A stretch of 7,059 nt of DNA from Syntrophomonadaceae bacterium (GTDB lineage: Bacteria; Bacillota; Dethiobacteria; DTU022), in assembly GCA_003558195.1 (NCBI GenBank), contig PWMM01000146.1, positions 1 to 7,059 of the forward strand. Reading direction: 5' to 3'. A program made the translations under genes and the position numbers. The notes under the pieces were generated by a model that had not been told where the DNA came from, did no database searches, and saw nothing but the letters and a program-made list of their open reading frames with translations. Of this stretch, positions 1 to 5,602 are shown in pieces (positions within the stretch are counted from its first letter, which is position 1; each line of letters opens with the position of its first letter).

Positions 1-2
1 AA

Positions 3-134
3 ACTGCTTTAATTAATGATCTGATAAAAGATGTAAAGGAGAATCATCCTGATCAGGTTCCCTGTATTATCTCCTGGGAAATTGATGGAGGGTATGAGCC
101 TTTCCTGCAATGGATACGAGATGAGACCAGGTAA
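3..134 (+). CDS. cutA: CutA-like divalent-cation tolerance protein, C-terminal part (5' end outside window)
   Basis: The frame is open from the first bases to the TAA at 132-134 and gives 43 residues beginning TALINDLIKDVKENHPDQVP and ending FLQWIRDETR. This fits the C-terminus of CutA, a small trimeric cytoplasmic protein linked to copper and other divalent-metal tolerance. CutA proteins end with a helix, a His-Pro-Tyr-x-x-Pro-Glu-(I/L)-(I/L) strand, then a (Y/F)-L-x-W-(I/L) helix. Here the central motif reads HPDQVPCII, so the usual Tyr is Asp and the usual Glu after Pro is Cys. The His, both prolines and the Trp are kept. The N-terminal half, with the other conserved residues, lies upstream of the window. 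The hydrolase start is 61 bp downstream, so the two could be co-transcribed. The assignment rests on a short segment but the motif spacing is characteristic. Confidence 0.75.
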   Translation, partial: TALINDLIKDVKENHPDQVPCIISWEIDGGYEPFLQWIRDETR

Positions 135-195
135 CAGGTAAGCATGGCCAGCTTGTTTTTTAGCCCTGCTTTAGTTTCGAAAAGATGGTGATGAT

Positions 196-825
196 ATGAA
201 AGATATAGCTTTAACAATTACTAGCGGCAATTTAGAATTAGAAGGAGTGCTTCATCTGCCCGGGACAGAAGGCAGGAATTATCCTACGGTGGTTGTATGT
301 CATCCCCATTCACTATATGGGGGTGATATGCATAATAATGTAGTTGTGGCTTTGTGCCATGCCCTGACAGAAAAGGGTATTGCCACATTGCGCTTTAATT
401 TCCGGGGAGTCGGAGCCAGTGAGGGGTGTTTTGATGAAGGCAAAGGCGAGCAAGATGACTTGAGGTTTGCTGTTGCTACTCTCGCTGCGAGAAAAGAAAT
501 TGATGCTGCAAGATTAGGCCTTGCCGGTTACTCATTTGGCGGCATGGTTGCCCTGGCTGCGGCGAAAGGCTGGGAGCAGGTGAAGTGTATTGCTGCAATT
601 TCTCCCGTAGTATCTCCCGGAGCTATGGAAGGACTATGCTTGCCAGGTTACTTTATCTGCGGAACCCGGGATCATGTTGTTTCAACAGAGCTTTTTTGCA
701 GCGAAGCTGCTAAAATTAAGCCTCCCGGGACAGTAGAGTTAATAAACGGAGCGGATCATTTTTGGGCTGGCCGGGAGGGTGCTATAGCGGGGAAAGTAGT
801 AGATTTTATGGCCGGTATACTCTAA
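196..825 (+). CDS. alpha/beta hydrolase, small serine hydrolase of the dienelactone hydrolase/COG2945 type
   Basis: This is a 209-residue cytoplasmic alpha/beta hydrolase with no signal peptide or membrane segment. Visible landmarks in order: a strand followed by HPHSLYGGDMHNNVV (36-50), which forms the oxyanion-side loop typical of this group; RFNFRGVGASEG (66-77); the nucleophile elbow GYSFGG with Ser113; GTRDHV with the probable acid Asp159; and GADHFW with the probable base His188. The catalytic triad therefore looks complete and the length is usual for the family. Ester, thioester or amide hydrolysis is plausible, but the substrate cannot be read from the sequence. The ATG at 196 has only a weak purine-rich ribosome site (GATGGTGATG) before it, and no better in-frame start was found. 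The PLP-GNAT fusion gene starts 59 bp downstream and may share the transcript. Fold and active site are confident; the specific role is unknown. Confidence 0.88.
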   Translation: MKDIALTITSGNLELEGVLHLPGTEGRNYPTVVVCHPHSLYGGDMHNNVVVALCHALTEKGIATLRFNFRGVGASEGCFDEGKGEQDDLRFAVATLAARKEIDAARLGLAGYSFGGMVALAAAKGWEQVKCIAAISPVVSPGAMEGLCLPGYFICGTRDHVVSTELFCSEAAKIKPPGTVELINGADHFWAGREGAIAGKVVDFMAGIL

Positions 826-857
826 CTATGATTGATAATCATTTAATGTTAGCAGCA

Positions 858-874
858 CCTTAATTTTTTTAAGG
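858..874 (+). promoter_or_regulatory. small hairpin overlapping the ribosome binding site of the PLP-GNAT gene
   Basis: CCTTAA at 858-863 is the reverse complement of TTAAGG at 869-874, with a loop of five T. The right arm contains the first four bases of the ribosome binding site AAGGAGGT (871-878), which lies 6 nt before the TTG start at 885. Folding could partly mask the site. The six-pair stem is mostly A-T and probably weak, so regulation is only a possibility. Confidence 0.3.
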
Positions 875-884
875 AGGTCCATAA

Positions 885-2258
885 TTGCCGGATAATATCA
901 TTCACAACAAGGTCGGAAAAACACCGCTGGTGAGGGCAGAAAAGCTTGAAGCTACTCTAGGACTGGAGCGAATCTATCTTAAACTGGAAGGTAATAATCC
1001 TTCTGGGCATCGTGAAGATCGCCTGGCTGATTTAATAATTAGGGACGCCCTTCGGCTTGGGAAAAAGACTATCTGTGTCGGTATAATTGATAAGCTGGCC
1101 CTTTCAATTGCCTATCTGAGCAAGCCTTACGGGGTCAAATGTGTTTTTGTTTTGCCCGAAAAGAGTAAGGACGATGATAAGAGCATTTTTCAGGGTCAAA
1201 ATGTGGAAATAGTAAAAGTAAAAGGCAGCGCCAAAGAAATTGTCAGTCATAGCAGGGAGCTTGCCTTAAAGAACCGCTGGTATAATGCCAGCCCAGGACA
1301 TGCAAACAATGCTTTAAACATGACAGCGCTATCATATATATCTACAGAGCTTGCCTCCAGTTTAAAGGGGCAAATTGATACTGTTTTTACCTTGATGAGC
1401 TATGGTTTTTCCAGCATGGGTATTAATCTTGGTTTTCGCCGTCTCTGGACTGAAGGGCAGATGGATAATCTGCCAACACTGTACAGCTGTACTACAGATT
1501 GTGGAAACGTGATTTATGAATCTTACAGGAGAAAAAGCCCCAGGATAATCCCGCAATCCAGCATTAAAAGTAAAGGCAGTCGCTATAACAGACACTTGAT
1601 CAATACCGAAACTTCAATTGCCCAGGGCGCTCTTGATGCGGTCTATGATACAGGTGGCATCATCGTCGCTCTATCAGATCAAGAATTAAAGCAATATGTC
1701 AGGGAATTCAAAAGCCTTGAGAAAATTAAATTGCACACTTCTGCAGGCTATGCTGTAGCCGGTCTGATTAAGAAAGCCCGGGAAGATAATCTTGGACCAG
1801 GCAATCACGTAGTTATTTTAAATGATGGCCGGGTTGATCTGGAAGTAAGACATGTGAACAGGCATGATCTAAAGATTCCACCGGATCAATTAATTAAACT
1901 TGTTGATAAATGGCTCCTGGAGTATAGTGATAGCCATCAGGATATTAAAGAAGCTCTCAACAACGCTCTTGACAGTGGTTTCTTGCTTTTAGCGTACCAT
2001 AATGGTGAGCTATCCGGAATTGGGGTTGTTGTCAGTCTCGGCTTTGAAAGCTTTGCCACTTCATACCATCTCGCCTACATAGCTACAGGTAAACGGATAA
2101 AAGGCAGGGGAATTGCCACAGAAATCTTACAAAAAGCGATTGAAATGACAGACGGGAACATTTCCTTGCATGTTGACAGAGATAATATACGTGCGATTAA
2201 GCTCTATGAAAAGATGGGGTTTAGCAGAGACTACTTCAGGATGATATATCACCGCTAA
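885..2258 (+). CDS. fusion of a degenerate PLP fold-type II (threonine-synthase-like) domain with a C-terminal GNAT acetyltransferase
   Basis: This 457-residue protein starts at TTG 885, set by a strong AAGGAGGT site 6 nt upstream. Residues about 8-320 follow the threonine synthase/cysteine synthase fold: GKTPLVR (11-17), LKLEGNNPSG (32-41), and closing strands HTSAGYAVAGL (284-294) and VVILNDGRVD (309-318). In active relatives NPTG is followed by the cofactor lysine in S/T-F/H-K-D-R. Here the segment is HREDR, so Glu44 (codon GAA) takes the lysine place. The usual SSGNT-type motif reads VGIIDK (65-70), and the glycine-rich phosphate loop reads SYGFSSMG (172-179). PLP catalysis is therefore unlikely. 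Residues about 350-457 are a GNAT domain with the acetyl-CoA loop RIKGRG (404-409) and DRDNIRAIKLYEKMGF (431-446), including Tyr441 as the likely general acid. I infer an acetyltransferase whose N-terminal half has become a ligand-binding or structural domain. The acceptor is unknown. Confidence 0.85.
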   Translation: MPDNIIHNKVGKTPLVRAEKLEATLGLERIYLKLEGNNPSGHREDRLADLIIRDALRLGKKTICVGIIDKLALSIAYLSKPYGVKCVFVLPEKSKDDDKSIFQGQNVEIVKVKGSAKEIVSHSRELALKNRWYNASPGHANNALNMTALSYISTELASSLKGQIDTVFTLMSYGFSSMGINLGFRRLWTEGQMDNLPTLYSCTTDCGNVIYESYRRKSPRIIPQSSIKSKGSRYNRHLINTETSIAQGALDAVYDTGGIIVALSDQELKQYVREFKSLEKIKLHTSAGYAVAGLIKKAREDNLGPGNHVVILNDGRVDLEVRHVNRHDLKIPPDQLIKLVDKWLLEYSDSHQDIKEALNNALDSGFLLLAYHNGELSGIGVVVSLGFESFATSYHLAYIATGKRIKGRGIATEILQKAIEMTDGNISLHVDRDNIRAIKLYEKMGFSRDYFRMIYHR

Positions 2259-2403
2259 CATTAGCGCCAGCAAGCTGACCTGTGAATAACACGCTGTTGC
2301 AGAAAAAGCCATAAACCTTTAAAAAATACTTCTTAGTGATGTTTGGTTTAAAGGAAAATTTATGGTCGCAACCTGGTTAATATTCATTAATTTGATCCAG
2401 TCT

Positions 2404-2463
2404 GCTTCATTAAACTTTAGCTTTAGAGTAACTTTTCAATTAGATAACCTGGCTTCATTAAAC
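2404..2463 (+). repeat. pair of 12-bp direct repeats GCTTCATTAAAC upstream of the 176-residue gene
   Basis: GCTTCATTAAAC occurs at 2404-2415 and again, identically, at 2452-2463, 48 bp apart start to start. The second copy ends a few bases before the ribosome binding site (2468-2475) of the gene starting at 2483. A paired site just upstream of a gene could be a regulator-binding site, or it could be a chance AT-rich repeat. No clear -35/-10 promoter was found in 2259-2482. Confidence 0.35.
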
Positions 2464-2482
2464 AGTTAAAGGAGGCTTGGAA

Positions 2483-3013
2483 ATGACATATGACGAGGTG
2501 CTTGAAAGCGCAATGGCGGTTATTAATGAATTTTTTAAAGAAACTGCTGCAAATTTAGAAACTTGCAGGAATATTATCGTAAATGAGCATGGCTATAAAG
2601 ATATAAGCGGCGACAGGGTTTGTTGGGAAGACAGTAATAGCATATTGTATCCTGCTTACTGGAGCCCGGTTTACCTGTCACAATGGTATCAGTGCAAAGA
2701 TGACGATGAGATATTCATTTCTATAACGATAATCCTGAAAGATTATTGGGATAATCAAGCACCAAAAAAAGAATACAGCATTTATGGCTGCAAATTTTAT
2801 AAGGTGGTTGACCATTTGAAAAAATATCACTGGCTTGGAATCTACAGTATTGAATGCCCCAGTGAAAACTATAAAAGAATTGATCAAGAGGGTTATACCG
2901 AGGTCATAAATCCGAGCCACTTCGGTTTTTGTAAGTTCATATATAGAAGCCTTTGGGAGGTGAAAGATAAACAGGCTATTACAGATTTTGTAAGAAAGAT
3001 TATTGATTTATGA
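2483..3013 (+). CDS. hypothetical soluble protein, 176 residues, rich in aromatic residues
   Basis: I do not recognise this protein. The start is ATG 2483, 7 nt after a strong AAAGGAGG site (2468-2475). A TTG two codons earlier (2477) lies only 1 nt from that site and is unlikely. There is no signal peptide and no membrane helix. The N-terminal 35 residues look helical (MTYDEVLESAMAVINEFFKE). The middle is rich in Trp and Tyr (for example CWED, PAYWSPVYLSQWYQ, DYWDN), followed by a hydrophobic strand FISITIIL (78-85) and the helix-like C-terminus QAITDFVRKIIDL. Five cysteines are scattered without a metal-site pattern. The mixed strand pattern could suit a small alpha+beta domain of the kind seen in immunity or SMI1/KNR4-like proteins, but no diagnostic motif supports this. 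The gene stands alone, with 224 bp before and about 700 bp after it that hold no clear gene. Good ribosome site and length make it a real gene; the function is unknown. Confidence 0.75.
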   Translation: MTYDEVLESAMAVINEFFKETAANLETCRNIIVNEHGYKDISGDRVCWEDSNSILYPAYWSPVYLSQWYQCKDDDEIFISITIILKDYWDNQAPKKEYSIYGCKFYKVVDHLKKYHWLGIYSIECPSENYKRIDQEGYTEVINPSHFGFCKFIYRSLWEVKDKQAITDFVRKIIDL

Positions 3014-3254
3014 GATTATAAGATGTTTTTTAATAAAAGAAGGCCCAAAACAATTAAGCCTAAATAATTATTGCTGCCTGGCGCAATGGAAATGCATTCC
3101 TTGAGATTTAGGTGCAAAAGTGCTAATTGCTAAATTTGTAGAGGTGTTTGTTTTAATAGGGTGAGATAATCAAAGCTATAATTAAAAGTCGATTTTGCAA
3201 GCTAAAAAATTGATATTGGTTTGTCTAAACTATAGTATACGAGGATTGGTGACA
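3014..3254. other. AT-rich intergenic stretch with no supported gene
   Basis: No open frame with a ribosome site is present and no convincing terminator follows the stop at 3013. Near its end, TTGATA (3210-3215) lies 17 nt before TAGTAT (3233-3238), and an overlapping TATAGT sits at 3231-3236. This is a weak promoter-like arrangement, but it would start transcription almost on top of the small frame at 3255, so it was not called. Confidence 0.4.
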
Positions 3255-3418
3255 ATGGATAAAAGGTCTTATACTTACCCTGACGGTTCAAGTTATGAAG
3301 ATTAGATAATAAGCAGTATGGTCCTGACCCAGCCAACTTCAACAAACAGATATTAGCAAAAAAAATGAAAACCACGATTAAGCTTCTCTTTAATTTATCC
3401 GCTTTTACGTTTTATTAG
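3255..3418 (+). pseudogene. possible remnant of a MORN-repeat-like small protein, broken by a frameshift
   Basis: An ATG at 3255 opens a 16-codon frame, MDKRSYTYPDGSSYED, ending at TAG 3303-3305. The string YTYPDGSSYE resembles the junction of two MORN repeats (typical Y-x-x-G-D/P-D-G-x-x-Y-E-G). If the reading frame steps back by one base at 3302, it continues as LDNKQYGPDPANFNKQILA and on to TAG at 3416-3418, giving about 54 residues in total. There is a modest purine-rich stretch (GAGGATTGGTGA) before the ATG. No slippery heptamer is visible, so a decayed gene is more likely than programmed frameshifting. The similarity covers only about ten residues and could be chance. Confidence 0.25.
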
Positions 3419-3420
3419 TA

Positions 3421-3577
3421 ATTCGGAAGATGCCTGTGCCGCATTATTCGGTCACCGGTTTTGGCCGTATCTAAGTTGCGAACCCGGCCTGCTTGCCCTA
3501 TAACCCCTTGAAATGGCTTAAACCCATTGAAACCCTGGTTGGTTTAATAATAAACCAGTGCAACAATGAGTAATAAG
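3421..3577 (+). other. GC-richer, hairpin-prone block; possible structured RNA of unknown type
   Basis: This block has more G+C than its surroundings and no coding potential was seen on either strand. Several short stems can be drawn. GGTCA (3450) can pair with TGGCC. GGCCG (3463) can pair with CGGCC (3484). AATGG can pair with CCATT around 3511-3528. TGGTTTA can pair with TAAACCA around 3539-3556. GTTGC near 3475 can also pair with GCAAC near 3560. It is followed by a possible terminator (3578-3626). I could not match it to 6S RNA, SRP RNA, tmRNA, RNase P or any riboswitch I know, so it is recorded only as a candidate. Confidence 0.25.
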
Positions 3578-3626
3578 AGGGCTATTCCTTAAGTGGGATC
3601 AGCAATAATTAAAGGGCCCTATTTTT
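3578..3626 (+). terminator. possible intrinsic terminator before rmuC
   Basis: AGGGCT at 3578-3583 can pair with GGCCCT at 3615-3620 (five Watson-Crick pairs and one G-T). ATTTTTGTTT follows directly. The loop of 31 nt is long for a terminator, so the call is weak. The overlapping GGGCCC palindrome offers an alternative fold. Confidence 0.3.
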
Positions 3627-3658
3627 GTTTAAATGGACACACATATGACAAATAGGCA

Positions 3659-3667
3659 TGGTATATT
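3659..3667 (+). promoter_or_regulatory. possible extended -10 promoter for rmuC
   Basis: TGG followed by TATATT (3662-3667) matches an extended -10 element (TGn-TATAAT, five of six in the hexamer). No recognisable -35 hexamer is found 16-18 nt upstream. The start of transcription would be near 3674, about 55-70 nt before the candidate start codons of rmuC. Confidence 0.3.
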
Positions 3668-3727
3668 GATAAAAAGAGCGAGAAAGGGTTAAAAGAATTT
3701 GCAGGAAGTTTATTAAATCTATGCAGA

Positions 3728-5044
3728 ATGGAGATGTTATCTGTGAACGAAACTGTCCTATGGGTTGTATTAATAGCTACAATTGTCAATTCAGGGCTTT
3801 TGGTTTTATTAATCTTTAATGCAAAAAGTATTTTTCAAGGAGCAGGGAAAGATATAAGAGAAGAGCTGCGCATTGCTCGTGAGGAAAATCGCAGTACTGG
3901 AAAAGAATTAAGAGAAGAGGTATCCACTGGCTTAAAAAGCACTAATGATACTATCTTTAATACCCTTGAAAGCATGGGTAAGGCTCAGCATGCCCAGTTA
4001 GATAACTTGACAAAGCAATTGAAGGAGCTTACCGATTCCAGCAGAAATGACCTGGAGAAGATTCGCAACACTTTTGATGCCCGTGTCAAAGAGTTACAGG
4101 AAGGAAATGAAAAAAAACTTGATGAAATGCGCAATACCGTAGATGAAAAACTCCAAAGCACCCTTGAAAAACGACTCACTGCATCTTTCAACCAGGTCAG
4201 TAACAGGTTGCAAGAAGTATATCGTGGCCTGGGAGAAATGAGCAACCTCGCTGCTGGGGTGGGCGACCTGAAACGCGTATTAAGTAATGTAAAAGCTCGT
4301 GGCACATGGGCAGAAATCCAGCTTGGTACAATATTGGAGCAGGTTCTCACCAGCGACCAGTATGCCAAAAATGTTCAAGTAAACCCTGACTCCAGGGAAA
4401 CTGTAGAGTTTGCCATAAAGTTACCGGGGCCCAAGGATGATCCTGACGCCTGTGTTTGGCTCCCTGTAGATTCTAAATTCCCACAAGAAGATTACCTGAG
4501 GATTTATGAGGCTGCAGAGCAAGGAAATCCTGCTTCTGTCCAAACGGCAACTGAAGAACTGGCTCGCACTGTACGTAGTGCTGCTAAAGATATAGCAGGT
4601 AAGTATTTATGTCCGCCACATACAACTGACTTTGGTATCATGTTTTTGGCAACTGAAGGTTTATATGCAGAAATATTAAGGCAGCCTGGTTTAGTTGAGG
4701 AATTACAGCACCGGCATCGCGTTGTTATAGCTGGACCTACAACCATAACTGCAATCTTAAACAGTCTCCGGATGGGTTTTCAGACCTTATCCATTGAAAA
4801 ACAAGCTGCTGAGGTTTGGAGAGTTTTAGGGGCGGTAAAAACTGAGTTTGGAAAATTTGGTGACACACTTTCTAAGGTTAAGAAACAAATTGATACAGCA
4901 AGTAAGACTATTGAGTCTACAGAAACAAGAACCCGTGTCATGGAGCGCAAATTAAGATCAGTGGAACAGCTTTCCGATGATGAGGCGGCAGATTTACTAT
5001 CATTCCCCGGGGAAAATGTTTCGGTTGACAGGGATAATGAGTAG
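3728..5044 (+). CDS. rmuC: RmuC family DNA recombination protein
   Basis: Up to 438 residues. One hydrophobic helix (about 10-30, from VLWVVLIATIV to LLVLLIF) anchors the N-terminus. A long charged coiled-coil follows (about 40-160), rich in E/K/R heptads such as EELRIAREENR and LDEMRNTVDEKL. The RmuC domain (about 165-410) contains RGTWAEIQLG (191-200), EFAIKLPG (227-234), VWLPVDSKFP (243-252), FLATEGLYAEI (306-316) and VVIAGPTTI (332-340). The E...DSK arrangement fits the PD-(D/E)xK nuclease-like fold proposed for the family. E. coli rmuC mutants show raised inversion at short inverted repeats, so a role in limiting DNA rearrangement is inferred. The start is uncertain: ATG 3728 and ATG 3734 have no good ribosome site, whereas GTG 3743 has GGAG 9 nt upstream. 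All give the same membrane anchor. The C-terminus is complete and the gene has no close neighbours. Confidence 0.93.
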   Translation: MEMLSVNETVLWVVLIATIVNSGLLVLLIFNAKSIFQGAGKDIREELRIAREENRSTGKELREEVSTGLKSTNDTIFNTLESMGKAQHAQLDNLTKQLKELTDSSRNDLEKIRNTFDARVKELQEGNEKKLDEMRNTVDEKLQSTLEKRLTASFNQVSNRLQEVYRGLGEMSNLAAGVGDLKRVLSNVKARGTWAEIQLGTILEQVLTSDQYAKNVQVNPDSRETVEFAIKLPGPKDDPDACVWLPVDSKFPQEDYLRIYEAAEQGNPASVQTATEELARTVRSAAKDIAGKYLCPPHTTDFGIMFLATEGLYAEILRQPGLVEELQHRHRVVIAGPTTITAILNSLRMGFQTLSIEKQAAEVWRVLGAVKTEFGKFGDTLSKVKKQIDTASKTIESTETRTRVMERKLRSVEQLSDDEAADLLSFPGENVSVDRDNE

Positions 5045-5167
5045 CAAGCTTAAAAAATAAATCGAGTATAGCTTAATTGTTTAGCAAAAACAAGGATTAG
5101 TTGTTTAACAGGTATTAATGATTACCATAAAGCAATCGTAGGTGGCAATACGGTCAATTTTAAAAGT
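5045..5167. other. AT-rich spacer after rmuC
   Basis: No gene is seen and no convincing terminator for rmuC. Only a short AAGCT/AGCTT pairing near 5046-5077 was noted, which is too weak to call. The stretch ends at the promoter beginning at 5168. Confidence 0.4.
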
Positions 5168-5196
5168 TTGACATTAAAAAATAATTTGTATATACT
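5168..5196 (+). promoter_or_regulatory. strong sigma-A promoter reading toward the TAXI transporter operon
   Basis: A perfect -35 hexamer TTGACA (5168-5173) is followed after exactly 17 nt by TATACT (5191-5196), five of six matches to the -10 consensus. The spacer is AT-rich, as is usual in Firmicutes. Transcription should start near 5203. The next well-supported start codon is at 5603, so the transcript would carry a leader of about 400 nt, or the promoter serves an independent small RNA. Confidence 0.7.
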
Positions 5197-5368
5197 AAAT
5201 CACAAGATAAATGAAAACCATTTGTAGCTGCAAATTCTATAAAAGCAAGCAATTGAAAAACCATTACTAAACACTCATAAATACTCCAGGAAATCTTTAT
5301 TAAATAAATACTTTTATTAAACTGCTTATTCAACATTTTAACAAAACAACATAAATCGTATATTCTTG

Positions 5369-5456
5369 GCCAGGTTGCTTAATCAGAAAAGCCGCCTACC
5401 CCAGGTCCTATCTATATCTTAATTTGATTATTAATAAACTCTGATGGTAACTTGGC
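5369..5456 (+). ncRNA. long-range stem in the leader of the TAXI operon; candidate cis-regulatory or small RNA
   Basis: The segment 5369-5387 (GCCAGGTTGCT, then TA, then ATCAGA) pairs with 5440-5456 (TCTGAT then GGTAACTTGGC). ATCAGA/TCTGAT gives six perfect pairs, and the outer part gives eleven pairs of which three are G-T. Only a two-base bulge (5380-5381) interrupts the stem. The apical region is 52 nt (5388-5439) and includes a TTAAT/ATTAA pairing. It lies about 170 nt after the start predicted from the strong promoter and about 147 nt before the ATG of the substrate-binding protein. It matches no riboswitch consensus known to me. The pairing is seen in the sequence; a regulatory role is inference. 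Confidence 0.35.
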
Positions 5457-5575
5457 AATTCAGAACAGCCTGTTATTTTGCGTGTAAAAAAATGAATTGG
5501 CTGGAGGTGGTCGTTGAGAAAAAATCGTTTAAATTATTTGTAGTGGAATGGTTAACAGGGTTAGACATAGAGTGA
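5444..5575 (+). CDS. possible 43-residue small open frame in the leader of the TAXI gene
   Basis: ATG 5444 opens a 43-codon frame ending at TGA 5573-5575, beginning MVTWQFRTACYFACKK and ending with an amphipathic-looking tail EWLTGLDIE. Internal starts ATG 5492 and GTG 5507 are in frame. A good-looking GGAGGTGG lies at 5503-5510, but it sits inside this frame. It would instead suit a TTG at 5514 in another frame, which gives only a 9-residue peptide ending at 5543. Neither ATG has a ribosome site of its own. The frame overlaps the right arm of the long stem. It is probably chance or at most a leader peptide. Confidence 0.15.
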   Translation: MVTWQFRTACYFACKKMNWLEVVVEKKSFKLFVVEWLTGLDIE

Positions 5576-5602
5576 AAGTTACTTTAAGGAGGAGGTCTTT
5601 TG

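Noticed and set aside
135..165. Weak hairpin plus T6 run after the cutA stop
   Set aside because: Only four base pairs (AAGC/GCTT) with a self-complementary loop. This is too weak to call a terminator.
1362..1595. 77-codon minus-strand open frame inside the PLP-GNAT gene
   Set aside because: Antisense shadow of a well-supported gene with no recognisable domain.
2316..2354. CCTTTAAA/TTTAAAGG inverted repeat after the PLP-GNAT gene
   Set aside because: The loop is 23 nt, the stem is mostly A-T and no T-run follows, so a terminator is not supported.
3069..3107. Short palindromes ATTGC/GCAAT and GGAAATGCATTCC
   Set aside because: Too short and imperfect, with no adjacent gene start or T-run to give them meaning.
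3421..3490. Minus-strand resemblance to the 3' part of a TPP riboswitch (GAATAATGCGGCACAGG)
   Set aside because: The hallmark CTGAGA segment and the surrounding pairing are absent and no minus-strand gene follows, so the likeness is probably chance.
3493..3545. Two imperfect CCxxTTGAAA/CCATTGAAACC-like units reminiscent of CRISPR repeat ends
   Set aside because: Only two diverged copies, spaced about 20 bp, with no regular repeat-spacer pattern and no cas gene in the window.
3985..4368. 127-codon open frame on the minus strand inside rmuC
   Set aside because: It is antisense to a clearly coding gene. The Ser/Arg/Leu-rich translation mirrors the coiled-coil region and has no ribosome site or domain.
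5211..5270. 19-codon frame starting MKTICSCKFYK just after the strong promoter
   Set aside because: No ribosome binding site precedes it and nothing in the peptide is recognisable.
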